A stretch of DNA of 33,707 nucleotides from Gammaproteobacteria bacterium (GCA_019247195.1 JAFAPI010000140.1:1-33707), one strand, 5' to 3'; counted from the first letter of the stretch, positions 1-12,736 are shown. The notes: generated by a model from the sequence alone, not told the origin. A program made the numbers and translations.

Positions 1-3733
<3,733 letters not shown>

Positions 3734-3749
<16 letters not shown>

Positions 3750-5524
3750 ATCAACTGGACGGCGCCGCGGCCCCCGCTGCGGGGGGCCGGGTCAACATTC
3801 TGCTGGTCGATGACCAGCCCGCGCGGCTGCTTACCTACGAGTCGATCCTGGCGGAGCTGGGACAGAACCTGGTGCCCGCCCGCTCGGGCGTCGAGGCGCT
3901 CGAGAAGCTCATGCGCGATGAGTTCGCGGTGGTGCTGCTCGATATCAGCATGCCCGAGATGGACGGTTTCGAGACCGCGCGGCTGATCCACGAGCACCCC
4001 CGCTTTGAGAAGACGCCCATCATCTTCGTCACCGGCGTGCACATCTCCGAGCTCGACCGCCTCAAGGGGTACAAGGCCGGCGCGGTGGACTACGTCTCCA
4101 TCCCGGTCGTGCCGGAAATCCTGCGCGGCAAGGTGGCGGTGCTGGTGGAGCTCTACTGCAAGCGCCGCGAGCTGCGCGAACTCAATGAGAGTCTGGCGCG
4201 CACCAATGAGCGCCTGGCGCGGGCGAACAGCGACCTGCAGCTGGAGAAGACCCGGCAACTCGAGACGCTCAACGCCGCGCTGCGCCGCTCCAATGACGAG
4301 CTGGCGCGGGCCAACCGCAACCTGCACTCCGAGGTCATCGAGCGCGCGCGCATCGAGCACGCCCTCAAGGAGGCCGACCGCCACAAGGATGAGTTCCTCG
4401 CCATGCTGGCGCATGAGCTGCGCAACCCCCTGGCGCCGATCCACAACGCCGTGCAGCTCATGCGGGCGCTGCCGGATGCCGGGGCGCAGCACGTACGGCT
4501 GCGCGAGATGGTCGAGCGGCAGCTGCGCCACCTCACCCGTCTGGTGGACGACCTGCTCGACGTCTCGCGCATCACGCGCGGCAAGATCAAGCTCACGCGC
4601 GAGCCGCTCGAGGTCGCCAACCTCATCGCGCGCGCGGTGGAGACCGTCGAGCCGCTGATCCGCGAGAACGGTCACACGCTGGAGACTGACGTGCCGCCGC
4701 AGCCGCTGCGTCTGTTCGGCGATCCGCTGCGGCTGACCCAGATCGTGGGCAACCTCCTCAGCAATGCCGCCAAGTACACCGACCCGGGCGGCCGCATCCA
4801 GCTCGTCGTGCAGCCGGTGGGCAGCGAGGTCGAGATCCGCGTGCGGGACAATGGCGTCGGCATACCGCCGGACCTGCTGCCGAAGATCTTCGAGCTGTTC
4901 ACGCAGCTGGACCGGCGCCTCGATCGCCCGCAAAGCGGCCTCGGCATTGGCCTCGCGCTGGTGCAGCGTCTGGCGGAGATGCACGGCGGCAGCGTGCGGG
5001 CCCACAGCGACGGGGAGGGGCGTGGCAGCGAGTTCGTGATCCGCCTGCCCCTCGTGCAGGAGGAGAACGAGCGCAAGGCGAGCTCGGCCGAGGCGCCGCG
5101 CAGCCCTCCCTCCCTCGTGTCGCGGCGCATCCTGGTGGCGGATGACAACGCCGATGCCATGGAGAGTCTCGCCACGCTGCTCGAGCTCGAGGGACACCAG
5201 GTGATCCGCGCTACCAACGGGCCCCTCGCACTCGAGGCCGCCGAGCAGCATCTGCCGGAGGTGATCCTGCTCGACATCGGCATGCCGCAGCTGGATGGCT
5301 ACGAGGTCGCACGCCGCATCCGCGAGCAGCCCTGGGGCACACAGATGCTGCTCGTCGCGCTCACCGGCTGGGGCCAGGACTCAGACCGCCGCCGCTCGCG
5401 CGATGCCGGCTTTGACTGCCACTTGGTGAAGCCGCTGAACCTGGAGGAGCTGACCCCGCTCCTGTCGCGCCTGCCGGGGGGCACCGAGGCGCTCGAGACG
5501 GCACTCACCGACTTGCGCCGCTGA
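3734..5524 (+). CDS. Receiver-HisKA-HATPase-receiver hybrid histidine kinase
   Basis: A 596-residue protein with no membrane segment, so likely a cytoplasmic sensor. The GTG start lies inside the last codons of the preceding kinase (16-nt overlap), implying translational coupling. The N-terminal receiver (20-135) has Asp70 in LLDISMPEM but Ile123 where receivers normally carry the conserved Lys before Pro (YVSIPVV). A long coiled coil (137-220) repeats Leu-Ala-Arg-x-Asn elements. HisKA has His227 in AHELRNPL; HATPase_c shows GNLLSNAAKYT, DNGVGIP and GLGIGLAL. The C-terminal receiver has Asp514 and a normal LVKPL lysine. The missing Lys suggests the first receiver switches differently or acts as an interaction domain. 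It is a likely partner of the poly-HAMP kinase; the signal is unknown. Confidence 0.93.
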
Positions 5525-5574
5525 CCAGGGCGCACCCCACTCAACGCGCCGGGTGGCAGCGCGCGTAGACTCGC

Positions 5575-7221
5575 GTGGTGCGCACCGTCTGCCTCCTACC
5601 CACCACGCTCATCGGACTGGCGCTTGCTGGTCCGCTCACGGCGGCGGAGTCGTCCAGGCTGGCCGGCCTGGAGCAGATCTACGCCGATTTCAATGACGCT
5701 CAGGGGGCCGTGGCGTACCTCGACTCCGGCTCGCTGGCGCAGGACCGGTACGCGGGCCGCTCGCGGCAGGAATGGCAGCAGGTCTATGTCGCGGACCGCA
5801 CGCGCCTTCTCGCCGGACTGAAGACCGTGGCGGTGCCGGGAGCGGCACGCGATCGGCGGGCGCTCAGCGTCATGCGTGCGGCCGTGCAGGAGAGTCCACC
5901 CGCCCCCGAGTCGCTCGCCCCGGTCGGTCGCTGCAGCGAGACGCGAGCCGTGCAAAGCCTGCGCCGCCTGCAGCAATCGCTCTACGCCTGCTTCAGCGAG
6001 CTCGGCAACCAGCTGTCGTTCGAAGGGGGCACGGTGACACGGGTCGCGGCCTTCGAACTCCTCACCCGCCTGCCGGAGCCCGAGCGGCGGCGGGCTCTCT
6101 TCATGGCTTTTGTGCCGCTGTGGCGCGCACTGAATGGCTCGGGTGAGGCCAACAGTCCCTATCGGCGCATGATCCTGCGCGCCGCCGCCCAGGCGCGCAG
6201 GCGCGGCTCGGCGGTGACCGCCGCGGCCCAAACCCTGGGAGTCTCTGCGCAGGAGGTCGAGCGCTGGCTGGAGCGCGTGCTACGGACCTGGGCGGACGTG
6301 GCCCCCGCTGAGCCGGTGGAACCCTGGGACTATCGGTTCGCCGCCGGGCCGGCGGAGCGGGAGTTGGCCGAGGCGGTGCCCCGGGAGGCCTTGCGTGGGC
6401 TCAACCAGAGGTTCTATGAGGACTTGGGGCTGAACCTCGCCGGCGCGCAGGTGGTCTACGACCTCGAGCCGCGTGCCGGCAAGGCACCGCTCGCCTACAC
6501 CGACTACATCCGGCGCGGCCGCATGGAGGCTGGGACCTGGCAGCCGACCCTGGTGCGCGTCTCGGCCAGCTACGAGCGCGGCGGGCTGGGTCCGCTTAAC
6601 GAGCTCGTGCACGAGAACGGACATGCCGCGCACATGCTGGCACTGCGCACCCGGCCGGCCTTTATGGACCTTGGCGACGCACTCTTTTATGAGGCCTTTG
6701 CGGACGTGCCGGCCTGGAGCGTGTATGAGGCGGCCTGGCAGCAAAAATATCTCGGCCGCCACAGCGATCCGGCGGCCGCACTGCGCGCCCATCACTCGGC
6801 GGTCATGCTCGATGTGGCCTGGGCACTGTTTGACTGTCGCATGCTCGATCGGCCGGGTGCCGATCCCAATCAGGTCTGGACCGACATCACCAGCCGCTAC
6901 CTGCACGTCATCCCGCATCCCGAGCTGCCGTGGTGGGCGATGCGCGTACAGCTCGTCGATGAGCCGGGCTACATGGTGAACTACGGCCTGGGGGCGGTGA
7001 TCACCGCGGACCTGCGCCGGCGCATCCAGGAGCAGATCGGGTCGTTTGATGCCGGCAACCCGCGCTGGTTTGTATGGCTGCAGGCTCAGTTACTGGGCAG
7101 TGGCGAGGAGTACCCCACCTCGCAGCTGCTGCGGCGATTTCTGGGACGGCCGGTCTCGACCGCCGCGTTGCTCGAGCAGCTGCGCCGCGATGCGTTGCCG
7201 CCCGAAGCCGCGGGCCTTTAG
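5575..7221 (+). CDS. Exported zinc metallopeptidase, M3-like gluzincin
   Basis: A 548-residue protein with a cleavable-looking N-terminal signal (hydrophobic LLPTTLIGLALAGPL, then AAE), so the enzyme probably acts in the periplasm. The zinc motif HENGH is at residues 346-350, with a downstream YEAFAD whose Glu373 would be the third zinc ligand, as in gluzincins. Motif and helical C-terminal half resemble peptidase families M3 and M2, but the third-ligand context is not the textbook M3 one, so the exact family is uncertain. The start is either of two adjacent GTG codons (5575 or 5578); no clear Shine-Dalgarno is visible. It stands alone after the kinases and its stop overlaps the convergent epimerase stop by 4 nt. 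Substrate unknown. Confidence 0.8.
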   Translation: MVRTVCLLPTTLIGLALAGPLTAAESSRLAGLEQIYADFNDAQGAVAYLDSGSLAQDRYAGRSRQEWQQVYVADRTRLLAGLKTVAVPGAARDRRALSVMRAAVQESPPAPESLAPVGRCSETRAVQSLRRLQQSLYACFSELGNQLSFEGGTVTRVAAFELLTRLPEPERRRALFMAFVPLWRALNGSGEANSPYRRMILRAAAQARRRGSAVTAAAQTLGVSAQEVERWLERVLRTWADVAPAEPVEPWDYRFAAGPAERELAEAVPREALRGLNQRFYEDLGLNLAGAQVVYDLEPRAGKAPLAYTDYIRRGRMEAGTWQPTLVRVSASYERGGLGPLNELVHENGHAAHMLALRTRPAFMDLGDALFYEAFADVPAWSVYEAAWQQKYLGRHSDPAAALRAHHSAVMLDVAWALFDCRMLDRPGADPNQVWTDITSRYLHVIPHPELPWWAMRVQLVDEPGYMVNYGLGAVITADLRRRIQEQIGSFDAGNPRWFVWLQAQLLGSGEEYPTSQLLRRFLGRPVSTAALLEQLRRDALPPEAAGL

Positions 7222-8396
7222 CGGCTGGTGAACCGGTAGAGGATCGTCTGCCGGTATTCCTCGCCGGGCCGCAACACCGTCGATGGAAAATCCGCCTGGT
7301 TTGGCGAGTCGGGAAAATGCTGCGGCTCCAGGCAGAGGCCGTCGTTGCGCGCATAGCGCCATCCACCCTTGCCCGCCTGCGAGCCATCGAGCTGGTTGCC
7401 GCTGTAGAACTGCAGCCCCGGCTGCGTCGATAGCACTTCCAGCACCCGGCCGGATTGCGGTTCGTAAACGCTCGCCGCGCGCTGCAATCCGCCTGACGTG
7501 TCGAGAACAAAGGTGTGGTCGTAACCCTTTGCGTAGCGCAGCTGCTCGTCCACATCCCCGATCTGCGCGCCGATCGCGCGTCCGGTGCGGAAATCGAAGG
7601 GAGAACCGGCCACGGCGCGCCGCTCGCCGGTGGGGATCAGGGTGCCGTCGACGGGCAGGAACCGCGCGGCGGGGATTGTGACCACATGGTCCAGGACGTT
7701 GCCCCGAAGCTCAGCCCCGCGCAGGTTGAAATAGGAATGAGCGGTCAGGTTGAGGACGGTCGCCCGGTCGGTGTGCGCTTCAAACTCAAGCCTCAGGGTG
7801 TCGTCCTCGCTCAGGGTGTAGGTCGCGCTCACGCGCAGCGTACCCGGGTAGCCCTCCTCGCCGTCTCGGCTCAGGTAACTCAGACGTAAGGTGGCTCCGC
7901 CGGGTATTGCGCGCGCCTCTTCGACGTGCCAGAGCGCCTGATCGAATCCGTGGCGTCCGCCATGGAGGCTGTTGGGGCCATCATTGAGGGTCAGCTGGTA
8001 GCTGCGCCCGTCCAGCGTGAAGCGGCCCTTGGCGATGCGGTTGCCATAACGGCCGACGAGGGCGCCGAAATAGGGCGGGTTCGGCAGGTATCCGGCGAGG
8101 CTATCGTGGCCGAGCACCACGTCGTCATAACGCCCCTGCCGGTCGCGGGCGGTGAGCGAGGTGATGATCCCGCCGTAAGTCATGATCGAAGCCTGCATGC
8201 CGTGGCGATTGCGCAGACGATAGAGCTCGACGTGGCGGCCGTCGGGCAGCTCGCCGAAGGGAGTCGCGACGATGCTGCCGGCATCCGGCGCGGCAGCCCT
8301 GGAAAGATCTGCTGTCATGGTGGATCCCGTTACGGCTAGAGCAATTGCCAGAGGCACTGCCCGGCTGCGGAGGCGGATAGCGTGGCCTTTGCTCAC
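7218..8396 (-). CDS. galM: Exported aldose 1-epimerase (galactose mutarotase)
   Basis: This 392-residue protein interconverts alpha and beta anomers of aldoses. Family marks are LTAHSYFNL with catalytic His220, GYDHTF, QPGLQFYSGN, and LEPQHFPDS with catalytic Glu357. It is longer than cytosolic GalM (about 350 residues) because of an N-terminal signal-like stretch (VPLAIALAVTGST, then SRAAA), so it is probably periplasmic, as in many sugar-scavenging bacteria. The GTG start at 8396 is supported by an AGGGGA sequence 5-6 nt upstream. It is convergent with the metallopeptidase. No sugar transporter or other sugar gene is adjacent, so the substrate cannot be narrowed. Confidence 0.92.
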   Translation of the reverse strand: MSKGHAIRLRSRAVPLAIALAVTGSTMTADLSRAAAPDAGSIVATPFGELPDGRHVELYRLRNRHGMQASIMTYGGIITSLTARDRQGRYDDVVLGHDSLAGYLPNPPYFGALVGRYGNRIAKGRFTLDGRSYQLTLNDGPNSLHGGRHGFDQALWHVEEARAIPGGATLRLSYLSRDGEEGYPGTLRVSATYTLSEDDTLRLEFEAHTDRATVLNLTAHSYFNLRGAELRGNVLDHVVTIPAARFLPVDGTLIPTGERRAVAGSPFDFRTGRAIGAQIGDVDEQLRYAKGYDHTFVLDTSGGLQRAASVYEPQSGRVLEVLSTQPGLQFYSGNQLDGSQAGKGGWRYARNDGLCLEPQHFPDSPNQADFPSTVLRPGEEYRQTILYRFTSR

Positions 8397-8449
8397 GTCG
8401 GTCCCCTATGCCTGCGATTGGAAGCAGAGCATTCGCCGCGGAAGCCGCT

Positions 8450-8507
8450 TTGACAATCGGCGATGGCTAGTCATCGCCTGCGCGACTCTGGCGATTGACA
8501 ATCGATC
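8450..8507. promoter_or_regulatory. Cluster of inverted and direct repeats, possible operator
   Basis: TTGACAATCG occurs twice (8450-8459 and 8495-8504). Between them is a perfect inverted repeat, GGCGATG (8459-8465) and CATCGCC (8472-8478), with a 6-nt spacer. The second copy sits inside CGATT-GAC-AATCG (8492-8504), also palindromic. The sites are 55-110 bp upstream of the epimerase start on the minus strand. A dimeric repressor or activator site is the simplest reading; the regulator is unknown. Confidence 0.4.
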
Positions 8508-8873
8508 GGGGGACGCCGTCCCAACCTCTTCCTCGGGCGGGCCAGCGACGACTCGGCCGGGCGCAGAGCGCGCGAGCTCCCGTGCAACCTGCGCGCCGCC
8601 GATGCACCAATGCGAGGACCAACGAACAACCTGAGATACCGTCACGAACTGTGCGACTAAAGATACGAGAATCAATGTCTTAACCTGCCCAACTTTTCGG
8701 CCGCGGCACGCGCGTGCCCGCAGCGCTGCACCACGGGGCGAGTGTTGCGCGCACTTTCGCTCCCGCCGTGTGCGCGCCGTGCAGGCTCGCGTAGGGCGGG
8801 AATACCCGTACGGAAATTGCGCACCGGTATCTATAGGCGGACACTCAGGTTGCGCCTCTACTAACAAATCAAT

Positions 8874-8886
8874 GAGAGGGGGTCTC
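8874..8886 (+). promoter_or_regulatory. Strong Shine-Dalgarno inside a small inverted repeat
   Basis: GAGAGGGGG (8874-8882) is an unusually G-rich ribosome binding site 6 nt before the ATG at 8889. GAGA (8874-8877) pairs with TCTC (8883-8886), which would place the G run in a 5-nt loop. The stem is only 4 bp, so an effect on translation is speculative. Confidence 0.35.
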
Positions 8887-8888
8887 TT

Positions 8889-10313
8889 ATGAGCACACTC
8901 CGTTTCCTCGCCATCGTGTTCACCGGCTGGCTGCTGAGCACGCCGGCCATGGCCGACTACGCTTCCACTCAGATTGGGGTTACGAACGGCGATGACTGGG
9001 AGCCGGCCATCGCGGCGGACGGGATGACCGTCTACGCGTACTGGCCGCACTATCTTGCCAATGGATCCAATCCGGTCGTGACCGACTCACAGGGAACGAA
9101 GTGCCCCGCCAGGTCTAAGACCTGGACGTCCTACATGTATTTCCAGAAGTCGACCGACGGAGGCGTGACGTGGGGTCCGATAACGATTCCGCATTGTCCG
9201 ATAAACGGCAATGTCGTCGATGCGCAGGTAGTCATCGGACCCAATCACCGCGTCATCATCTCGAACATGGACGGAGCTTCGAGCGAGACGCCCATCTACG
9301 TGAACTATTCGGATGACTTTGGCGCGACGTGGCATACCCCCATCAATGTCGCCCCTACACAAGGCGGCGATCATCCCTGGCTGTTGGTCAATAGCAGCGG
9401 TGAGGTGACGGTCGGATCGGAATGGGCCGCGAGCTCAGGCACCGCCCGTTGCATCACCACGGTGGCTCACATTGCCAATCTCGCTACTGGCGTGGTTGAT
9501 TTGAACGTGGTCCCCCCGCCGTCTTCCATCGTCGTTGATCCACACGTTAAAGGGCACCAAACCGATGCTTCGCTCACCACAGGTGGCGGGATTGATACGC
9601 ACGGGAACTCGTACTATGTGTACGCAGACGCGTTGGGCCCGGCGAAGGTAGCCACCGGCGATACCTACTTCTGGCTCGCCCGATCAAACAATCACTTCGC
9701 CTCGGGAAGCGTCACCGAATCGATCATCGATCAGTCCGGACCCGAACTGACCATCTCCGGCGAGGGCTGGGACTATTTCGGCGGCTCGATACAGATGACT
9801 GTCCTGCCGCGGCCCGGCATGGCGACCGACCGCATCGTCGTAGTCTTCAATCTGTCGACGGCTCTCTATCCGGCAACGCCCATCGCCCAGCGCATCTACA
9901 CCCGCTACTCCGATGACAATGGGGTCACTTGGAGCCCGCGGGTCGAGCTGACGACGGCGCCGGTCGGGACCATGCACGGGTTCCCGTCGCTCGCTGCCAC
10001 CACCAGTGGGGTTCGGGTGATCTGGCAGGACAACCGGGTCAATGACGTGTGTACCAGTCAGAGTTCTTGCGGCACCTGGAACAACTACACCCGCTTCAGC
10101 GCCGACGGCGCGTCCAACTGGACGGCGGAGACGTTGGTCAAAGCAACCCACTTTATCGGTGCGGTGCCGGTTGGCATCACGTCCGCCGGGTTTGCCCACC
10201 CCTATGGCGACTACACGGCAACCACAACGGACGGACTGGGGAATTTCTTCTCCATCATGGGAGAGGGGAAGAGCTACACCGGGCCTGGCACTATCTACGT
10301 CGTGAAGTATTAG
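8889..10313 (+). CDS. Exported Asp-box beta-propeller (sialidase-superfamily fold) protein
   Basis: A 474-residue protein with a clear signal peptide (FLAIVFTGWLLSTPAMA, cut before DYAST). It carries four Asp-box (BNR) motifs, S-x-D-x-G-x-x-W: STDGGVTW at residue 88, SDDFGATW at 141, SDDNGVTW at 341 and SADGASNW at 404. These mark a six- or seven-bladed propeller of the sialidase/neuraminidase superfamily. I did not find the arginine triad and FRIP motif of true sialidases, so a sialidase activity should not be assumed; it may be a binding protein or another hydrolase. Base composition is visibly less GC-rich than the flanking genes, which could mean acquisition by transfer. It ends 23 nt inside the convergent gene. 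Confidence 0.75.
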   Translation: MSTLRFLAIVFTGWLLSTPAMADYASTQIGVTNGDDWEPAIAADGMTVYAYWPHYLANGSNPVVTDSQGTKCPARSKTWTSYMYFQKSTDGGVTWGPITIPHCPINGNVVDAQVVIGPNHRVIISNMDGASSETPIYVNYSDDFGATWHTPINVAPTQGGDHPWLLVNSSGEVTVGSEWAASSGTARCITTVAHIANLATGVVDLNVVPPPSSIVVDPHVKGHQTDASLTTGGGIDTHGNSYYVYADALGPAKVATGDTYFWLARSNNHFASGSVTESIIDQSGPELTISGEGWDYFGGSIQMTVLPRPGMATDRIVVVFNLSTALYPATPIAQRIYTRYSDDNGVTWSPRVELTTAPVGTMHGFPSLAATTSGVRVIWQDNRVNDVCTSQSSCGTWNNYTRFSADGASNWTAETLVKATHFIGAVPVGITSAGFAHPYGDYTATTTDGLGNFFSIMGEGKSYTGPGTIYVVKY

Positions 10314-11082
10314 TCCGACGCAGAAAGAACCAAGTCGCGATGGCGATCGCGGCCGCCGCGATCGCCATCCTCAGCCCGCCCCCCGCGCGACCGCGCGCGG
10401 TTTGCAGGCTGGCAGGCGCTCGCGTTTCTTGTGAAAACCCTGGATGCGCGGACGGGTGCTGGATGGAAACGGAAGCTGGCGTCACCGCTCCTGGGGCATC
10501 TTTGCCGGCCGTTACCTGGGGCACGTCGCTCTGCGCGATCCGACGGAAGACCTCCATCGGCACCTTGGCATTCGCAATCTTTCGATGCACGTCCTTCGGG
10601 GATACTGAATCTGCGTCCACCCCCAAGCCATTGACCAACACGCTGTCGCCGTCCTGGCCAGACACCACCCTGTAAAAGCCGTTGCTGAAGCCCGGGGCAG
10701 CGCTGTAGCTTCCGTCGCGCGGATCCCGCGTGCCCAACGCCAGGATCAGCTCACGGATGCCACTCTCGCCATCGTCGCGGGACCTGTCGGAGTCGTCCGT
10801 TTGTGAGCTCACCGGTTCGCGGACGAGGATCACCGACTCCTGGATGGACCCCTTTAGGACGTCGGTAACCTCAAATTGCATGTCCAAGAACCGTTCTCCG
10901 GCGCTCGAGGTGTAGACCTGCATCGCGAGAGCTCGCCCCCGTACCACGTATGTGGCCTGGTCTAGCACCTGCCTCAGCGACCGGGGGTCAAAATCCAAGG
11001 CGTCTGCTGCGGCCCTTGCGACCTGGCTGAGCGCGCCGCACACCAGTACGACGCAAAGTCCAAAAACACGCGACACCCGCAT
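10291..11082 (-). CDS. Unknown exported protein with a C-terminal membrane helix
   Basis: I do not recognise a family. The ATG at 11082 gives 263 residues and a good signal peptide (VFGLCVVLVCGALSQVARA); a GTG three codons upstream is also possible. The mature part is hydrophilic, with a segment resembling a small beta-rich domain (ATYVVRGRALAMQVY to VTDVLKGSIQESVILV). A low-complexity Pro/Ala/Ser linker follows, then one hydrophobic helix (MAIAAAAIAIATWFFL) ending in an Arg-rich tail, RRTNTSRRR. This layout suggests a periplasmic domain held to the inner membrane, or a C-terminal sorting signal. The gene overlaps the propeller gene tail to tail by 23 nt, and its membrane-helix codons contain the palindrome at 10339-10369. 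Confidence 0.6.
   Translation of the reverse strand: MRVSRVFGLCVVLVCGALSQVARAAADALDFDPRSLRQVLDQATYVVRGRALAMQVYTSSAGERFLDMQFEVTDVLKGSIQESVILVREPVSSQTDDSDRSRDDGESGIRELILALGTRDPRDGSYSAAPGFSNGFYRVVSGQDGDSVLVNGLGVDADSVSPKDVHRKIANAKVPMEVFRRIAQSDVPQVTAGKDAPGAVTPASVSIQHPSAHPGFSQETRAPASLQTARGRAGGGLRMAIAAAAIAIATWFFLRRTNTSRRR
10339..10369. repeat. 31-bp perfect palindrome at the convergent gene end
   Basis: Fifteen-base arms (10339-10353 and 10355-10369) are exact reverse complements around one central C (10354). It contains two GCGATCGC octamers. It lies 26 bp after the propeller gene stop, inside the coding sequence for the C-terminal membrane helix of the opposing gene. It could fold into a strong hairpin on either transcript and end the propeller gene transcript, but no T tract follows, so a Rho-independent terminator is not proved. 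Confidence 0.7.
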
Positions 11083-11677
11083 GGCGGCCACCCGGGCATT
11101 CTACGCGTGCCTCCGGAGATCTACGCCCGGCCCATGACTCGGCGCTGCAGTGCGGGCGGACACGAGTAGCTGCTCGGGGGCAGCCAGCGATGCGATGCGG
11201 TCTACGCCCGGCTCGAGTGGCATCAGCTCGTAAGGTCTATGCGAGGCCGGGCTATGAGACGCCGGCAGTAGCCCTGAAGCGTCTCGCCGTATTCACGACA
11301 CCCGATCTTATCCGCGTAAAGAGGCGATCCGGGAAATGTGCTGGGTGTGTTGTCTCGAGTCGCACAAAAACTGACGCTCGTTTCATCAACGAGCGATTGC
11401 ATTTGACTCCGGAGATTCGTGAGAGCCGTACGAGCAGTTTCCCACCCGTCACGCCCTCGATTTCCCCGATCCTATAGGGCGGACGGACGGGCGGCCGCCG
11501 ACCGCCATGCCCAGTTCGGCGCGCTCGACGGCGAGTCCGTTTCGTTTATGCCCGATTAACGGCCATGCCGACAGCACGTGGTGGAGCGGTGGATGAATGG
11601 TATTTTTCAGTCCGATAGGGCACTTTGATCGCAAGCTGTAGAAGAATAGATCACTGTCTTGGCATCAAACCTAAGTT
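11083..11677. other. 595-bp region without a supported gene
   Basis: The region lies between the divergent unknown exported protein and dusA. The short open frames in it (for example 11190-11477 plus) have no recognisable protein features. The dodecamer TCTACGCCCGGC occurs at 11120-11131 and 11201-11212, with a degenerate third copy near 11236. A GC-rich block (11470-11500) precedes more AT-rich DNA (11560-11670) that probably holds the dusA promoter, but no good -35/-10 pair is visible; TTGATC (11625) and TAGATC (11647), 16 bp apart, are a weak candidate. Confidence 0.5.
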
Positions 11678-12700
11678 ATGAGCGAGCCAGATCGACGGAT
11701 TTCCGTGGCCCCGATGATGGACTGGACCGATCGACACTGCCGTTACTTCCTGCGCGGCTTTGCTCCGCACGTGCTGCTCTATACCGAGATGATTACCGCG
11801 GCCGCCTTGGTGCGCGGCGATCGGGAGCGGCTGTTGGAGTTTCACCCCGAGGAGCATCCGCTCGCCCTGCAGCTCGGCGGCAGTGACCCTGAACAGCTGG
11901 CCGCGGCTGCGCGGGCGGGCGAGGCGGCGGGTTACGACGAGATCAATCTCAACTGCGGCTGTCCGAGCGAGCGTGTCGTGAGTGGCTCCTTCGGAGCCTG
12001 TCTGATGCGCGAACCATCGCTGGTGGCCGAGTGCGTGGCCGCCATGCGCGCGGCCGTGGGCGTCCCGGTCACCGTGAAGATGCGCATCGGAGTGGTAAGC
12101 GGCGGGGGGACTCGCGCCGCCGAGCTCCTTAGCGGGTTCAGCGCGGAGGATAAGGAAGAGCTGTGGCGGTTTACTGCGCAGGTCAAGGCTGTCGGCTGCG
12201 AGGTTTTCATCGTGCACGCCCGCAAGGCCGTGCTCGGCGGCCTTTCCCCTAAGGCAAACCGCGAAGTCCCGCCGCTCCGCTATGACGTGGTGCGCGAGTT
12301 ACGGGCGGGCTTTCCGCAACTGACCTGGGTTGTCAATGGTGGTTTGCGCCAGCCTCGTGACATCGTCGAGGCATTGGCGTGGTGTGACGGGGTCATGCTC
12401 GGTCGGGAGGCCTATCACCGGCCCTACGTGCTCGCACAGCTCGAGCAGCATCTGCATCCTGACACGCCGGTGCCGACACGAGCTGCGCTGATTGAGCGCA
12501 TGCAGCGCTACATCGCCATCGAGATGGCGCGCGGCAGCCGACTCAGTCCTATCACGCGCCACATGCTCGGGCTGTACGCAGGCGAGCCGGGAGCGCGCGA
12601 TTACCGGCGTACCCTCAGCGAGGGTGCGCGCGACCCGCGCGCCAACGCCGACCTGCTTTCGCGGGCCGCACATGCGGCGCAGGCACATGCCGCTTTGTAG
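11678..12700 (+). CDS. dusA: tRNA-dihydrouridine synthase A
   Basis: This FMN enzyme reduces uridine to dihydrouridine in the D loop of tRNA, at positions 20/20a for the DusA subfamily. The 340-residue product starts with the DusA signature APMMDWTDRHCRYFLR and has LLYTEM. The catalytic Cys95 is in NCGCPS, followed by the FMN-site VKMRIG and a VNGGL strand. Length and the DRHCR signature separate it from DusB and DusC. It is preceded by the long gap at 11083-11677. The cyclase gene follows after 36 nt but appears to have its own promoter. Confidence 0.95.
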   Translation: MSEPDRRISVAPMMDWTDRHCRYFLRGFAPHVLLYTEMITAAALVRGDRERLLEFHPEEHPLALQLGGSDPEQLAAAARAGEAAGYDEINLNCGCPSERVVSGSFGACLMREPSLVAECVAAMRAAVGVPVTVKMRIGVVSGGGTRAAELLSGFSAEDKEELWRFTAQVKAVGCEVFIVHARKAVLGGLSPKANREVPPLRYDVVRELRAGFPQLTWVVNGGLRQPRDIVEALAWCDGVMLGREAYHRPYVLAQLEQHLHPDTPVPTRAALIERMQRYIAIEMARGSRLSPITRHMLGLYAGEPGARDYRRTLSEGARDPRANADLLSRAAHAAQAHAAL

Positions 12701-12719
12701 CGATACCAGAGCGCTTGCG

Positions 12720-12725
12720 TATAAT
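12720..12725 (+). promoter_or_regulatory. Consensus -10 element TATAAT, probable leaderless start
   Basis: A perfect TATAAT ends 11 bp before the ATG at 12737, so transcription would start about 5 nt before the start codon. An in-frame TAA at 12722-12724 rules out an earlier start, and no Shine-Dalgarno is present. The -35 is poor: TTGTAG at 12695 is 19 bp away. The mRNA is therefore likely leaderless if this promoter is real. Confidence 0.5.
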
Positions 12726-12736
12726 CGAATGGCTCC

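Larger units (their letters stand above)
8397..8888. other. 492-bp divergent intergenic region with small palindromes
   Basis: This gap lies between the divergent epimerase and beta-propeller genes. Frames open across it do not look like genes. It holds the repeat cluster at 8450-8507 and a possible leader hairpin by the downstream gene. No convincing sigma70 promoter was found for the plus-strand gene. No tRNA-like fold was seen. Confidence 0.6.

Noticed and set aside
8617-8634. Possible Pho box (CCGTCAC then CTGTGCG)
   Set aside because: The spacer is 3 bp, not 4, the second half-site is poor, and the neighbouring genes have no link to phosphate.
8889-10313. True sialidase/neuraminidase
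   Set aside because: Asp boxes are present, but the FRIP motif and arginine triad were not found, so only the fold is claimed.
10291-11082. PEP-CTERM sorting signal at the C-terminus of the unknown protein
   Set aside because: There is a helix and Arg-rich tail, but no Pro-Glu-Pro motif, so only a membrane anchor is described.
11190-11477. 95-codon plus-strand frame in the long gap
   Set aside because: No ribosome binding site, no recognisable motif and no coding-like codon bias.
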